Positions 1 to 8,462 of a stretch of 64,000 nt of DNA are shown in pieces. Position 1 is the stretch's first letter. The number at the start of each line of letters is the position of its first letter. The stretch lies in the NCBI GenBank assembly GCA_963767245.1, contig CAVYDG010000003.1, forward strand, positions 186,001-250,000. Direction: 5' to 3'. This stretch comes from Roseiarcus sp963767245. Lineage in GTDB: Bacteria > Pseudomonadota > Alphaproteobacteria > Rhizobiales > Beijerinckiaceae. The notes below the pieces were generated by a model. That model saw only the letters and a list, made by a program, of their open reading frames with translations. It searched no databases and had not been told where the DNA came from. Both the position numbers and the translations under genes were made by a program.

Positions 1-505
1 CCTGGCAGACGTCGCCGGACCCGTCCGTGCCGTCCAGCCCGATCCAGGCGTTGAAAGTGTAGTTCGGATTTCCGTCGCCGACCGGCTTCGCAATCGAGCC
101 GCTGGGTGCGACGACATTCGGATAGACGAAAATGCACCATACCTGGGTGAAACTCCCCTCGCTCGCGACGATCCCCGCCCAACCGGACTGGGTGCCGTGT
201 TTGGCCTTCGCGGGATTTCCGAGCGACGCCGGGCGCACGCGATTGCCCGGCTTGAGCTGAGGCGCGACGTAAGTCCGGATTCGCGACATGACCTTTCGCC
301 ATGCTTTCGCCGCCGCCTTCGACGTCCGAGGGTCGGGGCAATGCGGCAGATGATATTTATGCAGTTCATCCATCGTCGCCCGAAACGGATTGAATCCCTT
401 CGGCGGCGGCGCAACCGTCTTGTATTCCGCAAGATTGGTCGCGATCAGTTCAACCTTGTTTTGTGACAGAACAGAAGGCCTGGTTACGGGTTTGGTCGCT
501 CGCAT
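1..505 (-). CDS. Peptidase G1 (eqolisin) family protein, C-terminus outside the window
   Basis: The reading frame opens at ATG 505 and runs without a stop off the left edge, giving 168 residues. The first 105 residues are basic and low in hydrophobicity, with no signal peptide. From about residue 108 it reads SGWAGIV, then QVWCIFVYPNVVAP, then AWIGLDG and a final CQ. This is the N-terminal half of the glutamic peptidase fold (GWAG, VP-type strand, WIGLDG, then the catalytic Gln region). Eqolisins are acid endopeptidases using a Gln/Glu dyad. The Glu-bearing half would lie outside the window, so activity cannot be judged. Transcribed divergently from marR; family call from motifs only. Confidence 0.7.
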   Translation of the reverse strand, partial: MRATKPVTRPSVLSQNKVELIATNLAEYKTVAPPPKGFNPFRATMDELHKYHLPHCPDPRTSKAAAKAWRKVMSRIRTYVAPQLKPGNRVRPASLGNPAKAKHGTQSGWAGIVASEGSFTQVWCIFVYPNVVAPSGSIAKPVGDGNPNYTFNAWIGLDGTDGSGDVCQ

Positions 506-653
506 GACTACCCTCACTTGTTTCGATCTTCCGGCGCAAGGCGCGTAGCACGAAGGCGCGCCTTCCGCCGTGATTAGGGTCACGCTGTTCACCCGCAACC
601 GGCCCGCCGCGCGTGGAGAGAGACAGCGTCGTCCTTCGCCTTCTTGAAAGAAG

Positions 654-692
654 TTGACAAGGAAACTGTTGGCAGATAGTTTCCCTGGAAAC
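654..692 (+). promoter_or_regulatory. marR promoter with overlapping operator-like inverted repeats
   Basis: TTGACA at 654-659 is a perfect -35 match, and GATAGT (675-680) is a weak -10 candidate at 15 bp spacing. Two inverted repeats overlap this region: GTTTCC-CT-GGAAAC (679-692), and GGAAACT (661-667) against AGTTTCC (678-684). Three half-sites of the same heptamer just before the marR ribosome binding site suggest autoregulation by MarR. The regulator-site link is inference. Confidence 0.5.
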
Positions 693-710
693 AAATGGGA
701 GGGGCGCGCA

Positions 711-1157
711 ATGAAGCTCAGTCCGCTCGAGGCGCACCTGGGCTACTGGTTGCGCTACGTGTCGAACCACGTCTCGCACGCCTTCAGCCTCAAGCTCGCG
801 GCGCGCGGCGTGACGGTCGCCGAGTGGGTCATGCTGCGCGAGCTCTACGACGCCGAGAGCGCGCCGAGCGCGCTCGCGGACCGGCTGGGCATGACCCGTG
901 GGGGAATTTCGAAACTCGCCGACCGGCTGATCGCCAAGGAATTGATCGCGCGCCGCGCCAACGCCCGGGACCGCCGGTTCCAGTCGTTGGCTCTGACCCG
1001 CAAAGGACGAGCGACGGCGCCGAAGCTCGCGGCTTTGGCGGATGAGAATGATGAAGAGTTCTTCGCCCATCTCGATCCGGCTGCGCGCCAGACAATCGCG
1101 GCGGCGATGAAGGACATTGTGCGGAGACAGGGATTGCGGACCGTGCCGATCGATTGA
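711..1157 (+). CDS. MarR family winged-helix transcriptional regulator
   Basis: 148 residues from ATG 711, chosen because GGGAGGGG lies just upstream and the protein then starts MKLSPLEAHLGYWLR as in family members; a TTG at 654 would give an unlikely extension through the -35 box. The core contains a winged helix (SALADRLGMTRGGISKLADRL, then a basic wing with ARDRRFQSLALT). MarR dimers usually sense small aromatic ligands or oxidants and repress a neighbouring operon. The downstream DUF1398 and VOC genes on the same strand are the likeliest targets, together with marR itself through the palindromes upstream. Confidence 0.9.
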   Translation: MKLSPLEAHLGYWLRYVSNHVSHAFSLKLAARGVTVAEWVMLRELYDAESAPSALADRLGMTRGGISKLADRLIAKELIARRANARDRRFQSLALTRKGRATAPKLAALADENDEEFFAHLDPAARQTIAAAMKDIVRRQGLRTVPID

Positions 1158-1207
1158 CCGGACGTCCGGGACGCCGGTGAGGGGAAATCCGAGAAAGGAG
1201 TGAGGTT

Positions 1208-1609
1208 ATGGACACCCATGTGAAAGATGTCGTGCGCGAAATGAGCCGGGCTTCAGACGAGGAGCGCATCACGTTTCCCGCCGTGGTGAAGGCGCTCATG
1301 GAGGTTAAGATCGAGCGCTATCACGCCGATCTCGTCGCCGGGCGGAAGACCTACTATCTTCCCGACGGCGACTTCGAGGAGGTGGAGGTCCACAAGGTCG
1401 GCGGCGCGGGGCGCGAGTTCTCGGCCGAGGGGGTGGAGAAGGCGGTCCGCAGCATCCAGCGCGAGCAGATCCGTTATCGCGAATTCTGCCGCTTGATCGC
1501 GGACGCCGGCTGCGTCGGCTATTTCGTCAGCCTTGCCGGCCGCCGCGCAGTCTATTACGGCCGCACGGCGGACGCGCATATTGAATGGTTTCCCGGCGCC
1601 AGGCCATAA
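1208..1609 (+). CDS. DUF1398 family protein
   Basis: 133 residues from ATG 1208, preceded by AAAGGAG. The sequence matches the DUF1398 (YbcV-like) pattern: an N-terminal helical region, KALMEVKIERYHADLVAGRKTYY, a central acidic segment, and a C-terminal CVGYFVSLAGRRAVYYGRTADAHIEWFP. It is a soluble protein with no signal peptide; the family has no established biochemical role. It lies 50 bp after marR on the same strand and may be co-transcribed with it. Family assignment is from overall pattern. Confidence 0.8.
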   Translation: MDTHVKDVVREMSRASDEERITFPAVVKALMEVKIERYHADLVAGRKTYYLPDGDFEEVEVHKVGGAGREFSAEGVEKAVRSIQREQIRYREFCRLIADAGCVGYFVSLAGRRAVYYGRTADAHIEWFPGARP

Positions 1610-1659
1610 ATCGCCCGACCGCCTCGCTCGCCAACACTTCTGCAAAGGACCGTTGCCAA

Positions 1660-2016
1660 ATGATCGACCACATCGGCCTCCGCACCGCCCAGTTCGACGT
1701 CATGACCGCCTTCTATGAGCAGGCTCTTGCGCCGCTCGGAATCAAGAAGCTCACGGCCTATGACGGCGGGGCCGGGTTCGGCCGCGATGAGCCGGTCTTG
1801 TGGATCGGGACTTCGAGCGAGCCTCGCTCAAGCATGCACTTGGCGCTGTCGAGTTCCGACAAGTCCGCCGTCCGGGCGTTTCACGCCGCGGCCCTCAAGG
1901 CCGGGGCGAGGGACAACGGCGCTCCCGGCCCGCGCGACTACGCCCCGACCTACTACGCCGCCTTCGTCATCGACCCCGACGGCAACAACATCGAAGCCGT
2001 CTGCCACGGCGCCTGA
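1660..2016 (+). CDS. VOC (glyoxalase/bleomycin-resistance fold) family protein
   Basis: 118 residues from ATG 1660 (MIDHIGLRTAQFDVMTAFYE), the standard VOC opening; upstream starts in the same frame would overlap the preceding gene without a domain reason. It has one beta-alpha-beta-beta-beta set: His at residue 4, the FYEQALAPLGI helix, and a C-terminal YYAAFVIDPDGNNIEAVCH strand pair with Asp/Glu ligands. Such proteins form dimers that bind a divalent metal and act as dioxygenases, isomerases or resistance proteins. The substrate cannot be deduced. Third gene downstream of marR, so possibly under its control. Confidence 0.85.
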   Translation: MIDHIGLRTAQFDVMTAFYEQALAPLGIKKLTAYDGGAGFGRDEPVLWIGTSSEPRSSMHLALSSSDKSAVRAFHAAALKAGARDNGAPGPRDYAPTYYAAFVIDPDGNNIEAVCHGA

Positions 2017-2280
2017 GGCGGAGGTCGCGGAAGGCCGAAATCCCCCCGCTCCTACAGCGTTAGCCGCCGCGCTCCGAATTCCTCTCCCCCGACAGCTACG
2101 CTATGAGGGCCGAAGCCCTCTTTTCGGTGGAACGACAATTTCTTGCCAAATCGTCGGGCTTATGATCTAATTTTCAGAAATCGGTGGGCGCAAGGGACTC
2201 TTGGGGCCTGACGACGTCGCGGCGGCCAAATCCGTCCGGTAACGCATTGATAAATATTGATTCGTGAAAGGATCTGGGAT

Positions 2281-2385
2281 TTGGATTTCGTTGCGCCGAA
2301 TTTGGATTTTGTTGCGTCTGGCTTGGATTTCATTGCCGCCGGCTTGGGTTTCGTTGCGCCCGGCTTGGATTTTGTTGTCTTCGGA
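2281..2385 (+). repeat. 21-bp tandem repeat, five units, in the 2017-2411 intergenic region
   Basis: TTGGATTT-type unit starts occur at 2281, 2302, 2323, 2344 and 2365, exactly 21 bp apart, with consensus TTGGATTTCGTTGCGCCCGG plus one base. Because the period is a multiple of three, both strands read as heptapeptide repeats, but neither frame resembles a known protein. Related degenerate units lie at 50833-50874 on the opposite strand. The rest of 2017-2411 shows no gene. Confidence 0.8.
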
Positions 2386-2411
2386 CCGAAAGTCACGCCG
2401 GGTTGCACTGC

Positions 2412-3647
2412 TCAGGGACAGGCCTCCTCAATCAGCGTCCTCGCCCCGTCCATTGTAACAAAGTCGATCGCCGCAGGACGCTCCTCGGCCGCCCCGCTCC
2501 CTGAGGCGCCCAATCCCGGTTCGACGCGGAGCTTGCCGCCGCTGGCGAGCGCGCAGAAGCGCTCGCGCGGCATGATCACACGCGCCGGCGCCGTTGCGGG
2601 CGCCGTCAAAAGCAGCGGTTCGGCGCCGGGCGCGGTCAACGCGAGGCTCCAGTCCGCGGCGCGCGCATCGGCGGCGTGTCGCGTCTCGGAATCGCGCTGG
2701 GTCACCTCCGCCTCGACCGCGCCGCCGCCACGGCGATAGCGGAACGCGATCTCGAGCGTCGCGCCGCTTCCGGCGAGCGGGTTGGCGAGGCTCGCCTGCA
2801 CGACATCGGCCGGCGGCGGGTCGCCGCCGAACGCCCGCCCATTCAGGCCGTTGGCGCCGCTGGTCATGATCGGCTCGGCGGCGTCGAGGGCCAAGGTCGC
2901 GAGACGCGAGGCCTTGAGATCCGCAAGGCTCAGCCAGCGAACGCTGGCCGCCGGCGTTCTGCGCATGAGCGCCATCACCGGATCGCCGACGCCCATCGCA
3001 GTCAAATAGGCGCTGACGGCGGCATCGACGCCCTGTTGCTCATAGAACTTCCGCGTCGACGTGAGATGCGCCGGGCCTTCGGTTTCTTGCACCACCGTGG
3101 TGATCTGATGCACGCCGATCAGCGCCGCGGGGCCGACGAGCCGTTGAACGCCGCCGGCGAGGACGAGCACGCAGGCCGAGGCGCAAATTGCGCCGCCGGT
3201 GATCGCCGTTCCCGGGCCGCTTGGGCATCTCGGCGCCCGTTCGGGGCAATTCGCGATCAGAGTCCTGGCGACGGCGACAGCGAGGCCTTTGGCTCGAATG
3301 AGCTCGCCCATCGCCACCGCGTCGCGGACTGAGCCGCCAGGAGAATGGATAAGGATCGGCAATCGGCGGCCGTTCAGCTTCACAAGGGCTTCCGAGAATT
3401 CGGTCGCCGCCCCGGCTCCGATCCGGCCCTCGACCGACAGCCATTCCGGGCAGTTGGGTGAGCAGGCCGGATCGGCGCTTGTGACCCGCAGAAAGCGCAT
3501 CGGCGGCGCGCCGCGCATCCTGGCCGGCGGCCTCAAATCGGCGGCCGCCGGGACGCCCGCCGCCAGCAAGCCGAGAAGTCCGAGTGCGAGCGCCTGGATG
3601 GCTCGCCCGGGAAGAAGCTTCTTGTGACTCGGGCGGCGATCGCCCAT
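2412..3647 (-). CDS. Periplasmic ClpP/crotonase-fold protein
   Basis: 411 residues with an N-terminal signal peptide (RAIQALALGLLGLLAAGVPAAA), so exported. Residues 60-230 form a ClpP-like domain: PILIHSPGGSVRDAVAMGELIRA resembles the glycine-rich SPGG turn of SppA/ClpP-fold enzymes, followed by a helix with GAICASACVLVLAGG where a nucleophile Ser lies in CASAC, and VGVHQ-like GVHQITTV. Cysteines in the SPNCPEW and NCPERAPRCPSG stretches suggest disulfides. The C-terminal 150 residues are of unknown fold. Family proteins of this type are uncharacterised; a protease role is possible but not shown. 23 bp downstream of the EcsC gene on the same strand. Confidence 0.75.
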   Translation of the reverse strand: MGDRRPSHKKLLPGRAIQALALGLLGLLAAGVPAAADLRPPARMRGAPPMRFLRVTSADPACSPNCPEWLSVEGRIGAGAATEFSEALVKLNGRRLPILIHSPGGSVRDAVAMGELIRAKGLAVAVARTLIANCPERAPRCPSGPGTAITGGAICASACVLVLAGGVQRLVGPAALIGVHQITTVVQETEGPAHLTSTRKFYEQQGVDAAVSAYLTAMGVGDPVMALMRRTPAASVRWLSLADLKASRLATLALDAAEPIMTSGANGLNGRAFGGDPPPADVVQASLANPLAGSGATLEIAFRYRRGGGAVEAEVTQRDSETRHAADARAADWSLALTAPGAEPLLLTAPATAPARVIMPRERFCALASGGKLRVEPGLGASGSGAAEERPAAIDFVTMDGARTLIEEACP

Positions 3648-3670
3648 CGACGTGGATCCGCTCCTCCGCC

Positions 3671-4510
3671 TTACGACGCGGCTCTTCGGCTTTCCCCGCG
3701 CTCGCCGCGCATGCGCTGATATTCGAAGGCGACGAGGCTCGCGCCGTGCTTGCGCTCCAGGCGCCGGACGATGAAATGGCCGCGGGCAAGGGTCTGGAAA
3801 TGATCGGCGAAGGCGGCGTTGACGGTCGCACCGCCGATCGCGCCGAAAATCGGCGCCGCCTGCGCAGTGATTTTCTCGCTGACCACGACCCCGAAGCGGG
3901 CGGCGATTTGCGAGATCAGCCGCGCGATGATCGGCGCGGATTGGGCGCTGAGACCTTCGTTGGCGAGGAAGCGGGCGCTGTCGCTCACCGACTTGGCGAG
4001 CGCGGCGCGGACGGCGAAATAACCGCTCTCGTACGCGGCCTCCTCATCGGCGTGGCCGCCGAGCGCGAACACTTCGACGCAGGCGAAAGCGGCGTCTGGC
4101 GCGCTCAGATCTTCCCCCTCTTCGCGCGCAATCTCGGCGATCGAGCGCAGGAGGATGGTGGTCGAGATCGGCAATTCGACGGGAAGCGCGGCCAATCCGA
4201 GCGCGCCGCCAACCGCGCCGGACGCGGCGGCAGCAAGCTTATGGGCGCGGTTGGCCGGCTTGGCCGCTGCCTTGAGATCGAGGGTGCGCAACGCCAGCTT
4301 CAACGCGCCGCGGAGGGCCGCCTCGCTCGCGTGCGCCACCGCGCGCCGGGCTATCGGCGGCATGGCGCGACTCAAAAGCTCGACCGGGCGCCCGATGACG
4401 TCGGTCAGGCGCTGCGCGAAGCTCGCGCCCTCCAGGCAAACGACCGCCCGCCTCAAATCGGCGGTCTCCTCGCGCGTCATCCGCGCCGGCATGACCTCGA
4501 TGGTCGCCAT
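3671..4510 (-). CDS. EcsC family protein
   Basis: 279 residues from ATG 4510. Central segment AAAASGAVGGALGLAALPVELPISTTILLRSIAEIAREEGEDL is typical of EcsC-domain proteins: a glycine/alanine-rich amphipathic stretch followed by the P-E-L-P and R-S-I-A-E-I-A-R motifs. A second glycine-rich stretch (AQAAPIFGAIGGATVNAAFADHF) precedes a basic C-terminus. EcsC in Bacillus accompanies an ABC transporter, but proteobacterial homologues have no assigned role. It probably associates with the inner membrane face. Located between uppP and a periplasmic ClpP-fold gene, all on the minus strand. Confidence 0.85.
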   Translation of the reverse strand: MATIEVMPARMTREETADLRRAVVCLEGASFAQRLTDVIGRPVELLSRAMPPIARRAVAHASEAALRGALKLALRTLDLKAAAKPANRAHKLAAAASGAVGGALGLAALPVELPISTTILLRSIAEIAREEGEDLSAPDAAFACVEVFALGGHADEEAAYESGYFAVRAALAKSVSDSARFLANEGLSAQSAPIIARLISQIAARFGVVVSEKITAQAAPIFGAIGGATVNAAFADHFQTLARGHFIVRRLERKHGASLVAFEYQRMRGERGESRRAAS

Positions 4511-4600
4511 CGTCGCCCCTCGCGGCCTTGGGACATTCCAACGGCCCCGCGGAATATAGGGCGTGCAGGCTCTGCGCCAAGCTCCGACAGAGCTACAAAA

Positions 4601-5425
4601 TCAAACGAAAGCGATAATTGCCAAGCTGATGGCGCCGGCCGCCCAGCAATAATAGGCGAAAGGGCTGAGCGCCTCGAACTCTTGCGTCTTGAAATAGCGC
4701 ATCAGGAAGGCAAGGCTCAGATAGGCGACGATGCCGGCGACCACCGCCGAGAGAACCGCCATTGGGCCCAGCGTCGCGCCCTCCTTCATCAGTTTCGGCG
4801 CCTCGTAGACGTTGGCGGCGAGGATGATCGGCGCCCCCATCAGGAACGAAAAGCGCGCCGCCTCTGCGTGCTTGAGCCCGGCCACGACGCCGGCGACGAT
4901 CGTCGAGCCCGAGCGCGAGATTCCCGGGATCAGGGCCAGGATCTGGGCGCAGCCCACCGCCAGCGCACCCTTCCAGTTGAGTTGATCAAGCGTTCCGACC
5001 AACTCTTCGCCGATCCGGTCGCCGAGGTAGAGGATGAAGCCATTGACGATCAGGAAGGCCGCGGCGATCGCCGGCGCCGCGAACGCGTCGCCCAGCAGCT
5101 TGCGGAACAAGGCGCCAGCCACGACGGCCGGGATGGTCGCCAGGACAACGTGGAAGAACGTCATTCTGTCCTTCGCCGCGCGGCTGCCCGAGGCTCCGAC
5201 GAGGGAGAGGCCAAAATTGAACCAGTCGCGCCAGAAGAAGGCGAACAGCGCGATCGACGTGCCCAGATGCATGACCGACAGATAGGCGAGCCAGTCCGGG
5301 GCCTTCTCGTCAACTCCCCAATTCAACAGGCGGGGCAGGATTACCGCGTGGCCGAGGCTGCTGACGGGGAATAGCTCCGTCACGCCTTGAAGGACGGCCA
5401 TCACGATCGCTTGCAGTGCCGTCAA
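4601..5425 (-). CDS. uppP: Undecaprenyl-diphosphatase UppP (BacA)
   Basis: 274 residues from a TTG start at 5425, which gives the normal family N-terminus (TALQAIVMAVLQGVTELFPV). It dephosphorylates undecaprenyl pyrophosphate to recycle the lipid carrier for peptidoglycan and O-antigen synthesis, and confers bacitracin tolerance. The two diagnostic motifs are present: the glutamate-rich GVTELFPVSSLGH near residue 14 and PGISRSGSTIVAGV near residue 165. About eight hydrophobic segments span the inner membrane. Length is normal for the family. Confidence 0.97.
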   Translation of the reverse strand: MTALQAIVMAVLQGVTELFPVSSLGHAVILPRLLNWGVDEKAPDWLAYLSVMHLGTSIALFAFFWRDWFNFGLSLVGASGSRAAKDRMTFFHVVLATIPAVVAGALFRKLLGDAFAAPAIAAAFLIVNGFILYLGDRIGEELVGTLDQLNWKGALAVGCAQILALIPGISRSGSTIVAGVVAGLKHAEAARFSFLMGAPIILAANVYEAPKLMKEGATLGPMAVLSAVVAGIVAYLSLAFLMRYFKTQEFEALSPFAYYCWAAGAISLAIIAFV

Positions 5426-5507
5426 GGAAGGGCCTCGCCTGTCAGAGAGTATGACGCCGGACAGGCGCGCTCAAGAATGTCCCGCGGGCTGAACGCCGGC
5501 GCCGTCT

Positions 5508-6275
5508 TCAGCAGGTGGCGTGCCCGCACTTATGGACGGAATCGACCTTGTCTTTGAGCTGGTCGTAACCGACCGCGCCGACCACGACATCCTGTCCGAC
5601 GACGAAAGTCGGCGTGCCATTGATTTGCAGCGCGTCGGCAAGCTGCATGACTTCGTCGAGACCGGCCTTGACGTCGGGGCTCTGCATGTCCTTGGCGAGT
5701 TTGTCCATGTCGAGGCCGAGATCGCGAGCGACCGCCAGCGCCTCGGTCTTGCCGATCGGTCCGTGGGTCGCCAGCAGCTTGGTGTGGAACGGCCAGAATT
5801 TATCGCCGGGCAACTGATTGCGCACAGCGCTGGCGACCTTCGCCGCCTCGACCGAGCCGGGTCCCAGCACCGGATAATCCTTGAGAACCAGCTTGAGGTT
5901 GGGGTCGTCCTTCATCAGCTTGGTGATGTCCGGCAGCGCGCCCTTGCAGAAGTGGCAGTTGTAATCGAAGAATTCGACCAGGGTTGCAGTCCCGCTCGGA
6001 TTGCCGATCGTCGCCTGATATTTCGAACTGAACAACGCCCCGGAGTCACCGGCCACGGTCCTCTGGCGCTCCTGGTCGGCAACCTGCTTGTCATGCTTGT
6101 CGAGCGCTTCGATCGCCTCGCGCAGCACGTCCGGGTTGTTGACGAGATAGTCCTTGATGAAAGCGCCCAATTCCTGCTTCTGCGCGGGCGTGAACTCGTC
6201 GGCTCCCGCGGGCGCGGCGAAAATGGCGGCCCCGGCGACGGCGGCGGCGAGGCCAAGGGCGGTGATCAGCTTCAT
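5508..6275 (-). CDS. DsbA family thiol:disulfide protein (thioredoxin fold)
   Basis: 255 residues with a signal peptide (ALGLAAAVAGAAIFAAPAGA), so periplasmic. Residues 25-75 are a helical N-terminal segment seen in the Com1/ScsC-like group. The thioredoxin domain has FFDYNCHFCKGALPD, i.e. a CHFC active site, and the cis-proline loop INGTPTFVVG. It ends with a second cysteine pair, CGHATC, at the extreme C-terminus. Likely an oxidoreductase or isomerase for secreted proteins, perhaps kept oxidised by DsbB elsewhere. Stands alone between uppP and dnaB. Confidence 0.9.
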   Translation of the reverse strand: MKLITALGLAAAVAGAAIFAAPAGADEFTPAQKQELGAFIKDYLVNNPDVLREAIEALDKHDKQVADQERQRTVAGDSGALFSSKYQATIGNPSGTATLVEFFDYNCHFCKGALPDITKLMKDDPNLKLVLKDYPVLGPGSVEAAKVASAVRNQLPGDKFWPFHTKLLATHGPIGKTEALAVARDLGLDMDKLAKDMQSPDVKAGLDEVMQLADALQINGTPTFVVGQDVVVGAVGYDQLKDKVDSVHKCGHATC

Positions 6276-6383
6276 GCGACTCTCCGGGCTGCGGCGGCCG
6301 GCCCAAGGCCGTCGCTGCGATTCGTGATCAGCGGCCTATACGGCCGACGATTGCAACTTTGTTGTGTCCTCTGGAAGCCGTTC

Positions 6384-7874
6384 TTAGCGGATTTCTGCGA
6401 TCGTGTCTTCCCGTGCGACGGTGCTGAACCGGGTGACCTCGGCGTCGAATTGCAGCTCGACCGTGCCGGTAGGACCATGGCGCTGCTTGCCGATGATCAC
6501 CTCCGCCCGGCCATGGGCGTTTTCCATCTGCGCCATCCAGCCGATATGCTCTTCCGTGCCCGGACGGGGCTCCTTGTTCTTGAGGTAGTATTCCTCGCGA
6601 TAGACGAACAGGACGACGTCGGCGTCCTGTTCGATCGATCCAGATTCACGCAGGTCCGAGAGTTGCGGCCGCTTGTCGTCGCGTTGCTCCACCTGTCGCG
6701 AGAGCTGGGAGCAGGCGAGGATAGGAACGCCAAGCTCCTTGGCGAGCGCCTTGAGCCCGGTCGTGATCTCGGTCAGCTCCTGGACGCGATTCTCTTGCCG
6801 CGACCTCGAGCCTGACAGCAGCTGAATATAGTCGACGACGAGAAGGTCGAGTCCCCGCTGGCGTTTGAGCCGCCTGGCGCGGGCGGTCAATTGCGCGATC
6901 GAAACGCCGCCGGTCTGGTCGATGTAGAACGGAATCTGCTGCATGTCGCGCACCGCGTCGGCGACGCGATGAAAATCACTCTCGGTGATGTCGCCGCGGC
7001 GGATCTTGTACGACGCGACGCCGGATTGCTCGGCGATGATGCGGGTCGCCAGCTGTTCCGCCGACATTTCGAGCGAAAAGAAGCCGACCACGCCGCCATT
7101 GGCGGCTTCGATCGAACCGTCGGCGCGCGTTCGTCCTTGATAGGCCTTGGCGATGTTGAAGGCGATGTTGGTGGCGAGCGCCGTCTTGCCCATGCCGGGA
7201 CGGCCGGCGAGGATGACGAGATCGGACGCTTGCAGGCCGCCCATATAGCGGTCGAGGTCGGCGAGGCCGGTCGCGATGCCTGAGAGCGACCCTTCGCGCT
7301 CGTAAGCGCGGGCGGCCATATCGACCGCGACTTTCAATGCTTCGGAGAAGCGCTGGAAGCCGCCGTCGTACCGCCCGGCCTCGGCGATCTGGTACAGGCG
7401 CCGCTCGGCCTCCTCGATCTGTTCGCGCGGGCTCGAATCGACCGGAGCGTCAAAGGCGACGTTGACGACATCCTCGCCGATCGAAATGAGCTCGCGCCGC
7501 ATGGCGAGGTCGTAGACGCCGCGGCCATAGTCATACGCGTTGATGATGGTCGTTGCTTCGCTGGCGAGGCGGGCGAGATATTGCGGCACGGTCACGCCGC
7601 CGAGATCATGCTCGCCGAGGAAGGTCTTGAGCGTCACCGGCGTCGCCAGCTTGCCGGCCCTGATCAGAGATCCCGCGACCTCGAAGATCCGGCGATGAAT
7701 CTCCTCGACGAAATGCTCGCTTCTGAGGAAATCCGAGACGCGGTCGAACGCGTCATTGTTGATGAGGATAGCGCCGAGCAGCGCCTGTTCGGCCTCGAGG
7801 TTGTGCGGCGGGGTGCGATAGGCGCGCTCTTGCGGCTGCGTCTGGCGCTGTGCGAATTGTTCGATGGTCGCCAT
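6384..7874 (-). CDS. dnaB: Replicative DNA helicase DnaB
   Basis: 496 residues from ATG 7874 (MATIEQFAQRQTQ); an in-frame TTG at 7901 could add nine residues. DnaB is the hexameric 5'-3' helicase of the replication fork. The N-terminal domain begins PPHNLEAEQALLGAIL, a hallmark of the family. The RecA-like C-terminal domain has Walker A GRPGMGKTALA near residue 220, the LVVDYIQLL Walker B near residue 330, and the QVEQRDDKRPQLSDLRESG segment. No insertions or intein are seen. The 7875-8162 region upstream shows no gene and should hold the promoter. Confidence 0.98.
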   Translation of the reverse strand: MATIEQFAQRQTQPQERAYRTPPHNLEAEQALLGAILINNDAFDRVSDFLRSEHFVEEIHRRIFEVAGSLIRAGKLATPVTLKTFLGEHDLGGVTVPQYLARLASEATTIINAYDYGRGVYDLAMRRELISIGEDVVNVAFDAPVDSSPREQIEEAERRLYQIAEAGRYDGGFQRFSEALKVAVDMAARAYEREGSLSGIATGLADLDRYMGGLQASDLVILAGRPGMGKTALATNIAFNIAKAYQGRTRADGSIEAANGGVVGFFSLEMSAEQLATRIIAEQSGVASYKIRRGDITESDFHRVADAVRDMQQIPFYIDQTGGVSIAQLTARARRLKRQRGLDLLVVDYIQLLSGSRSRQENRVQELTEITTGLKALAKELGVPILACSQLSRQVEQRDDKRPQLSDLRESGSIEQDADVVLFVYREEYYLKNKEPRPGTEEHIGWMAQMENAHGRAEVIIGKQRHGPTGTVELQFDAEVTRFSTVAREDTIAEIR

Positions 7875-8162
7875 GAGGTCGGCGCGTCTCTCGTTTCTCA
7901 AGGTTTGACGCGAACAGACGCAAAGCGAATCACATGCAAACTAAAGTTAGCCGCAGACTGCGGCGGCAACGAGTTCATGCTCCGGAACGAGGGGGGCCGC
8001 CAGAGCGAAACGGCGAGGAGCGATGAAAAAAAGAACAGCGGGGAGAATCGCGATTGTCTCCTTGACTGCGCCCCGCCAATCAGCACACGGACCTCAGGCG
8101 CAGACTCCCTCGCCTCGGCAAAATCGCGCGCAAGACGCGCGAGAGCCAGCTGTACCGGATAG

Positions 8163-8434
8163 TTAAGCGACCTTCCGCAGCCGGACCGGCAAGGATTTGT
8201 ACGACGGCGTGCCGCTTTCCGGGTCTTGATAGGTCAGCGGGCGGAGGTTGTTGGCCTCTGGAAGGTGGAGGTGTGCTCTTTGTCCGGCCAGGCGCAGCCG
8301 GGGCAGTCGAAGCCGTCCGGCTTGTTCGTGTGGAGCAGCACCGCCGGCGCTTCCGCGGCGTGCATCTGCTCGGCGACCGCCCGGGCCGTCGCCCATATCT
8401 TTGGGACCGTCTGACGGCTCTTGAGCGGCTGTGG
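8163..8434 (-). pseudogene. Deletion remnant of an FdhF/YdeP-type molybdopterin oxidoreductase gene
   Basis: In one minus-strand frame (about 8434 to 8260) the sequence reads LKSRQTVPKIWATARAV, then APAVLLHTNKPDGFDCPGC AWPD, the conserved N-terminal signature (NKPDGFDCPGCAWPD) of the YdeP/FdhF-like formate dehydrogenase alpha family. Directly after it, in another frame, comes PEANNLRPLTYQDPESG and TPSYKSLPVRLRKVA up to stop 8163, which looks like the family's extreme C-terminus. The roughly 600-700 residues between are missing and no start codon region is left. So the gene was collapsed by an internal deletion. The C-terminal match is weaker than the N-terminal one. Confidence 0.7.
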
Positions 8435-8462
8435 GCAAAGTTGCGCGGTCGCGCCTCAAGGC

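Noticed and set aside
2281..2385. CRISPR-like array
   Set aside because: Units are contiguous 21-mers without spacers and there are no cas genes.
3584..5374. 596-codon plus-strand frame across the EcsC and uppP genes
   Set aside because: Composition is Arg/Asp/Glu/Gly-rich typical of antisense frames in GC-rich genes; the opposite strand encodes two recognised proteins.
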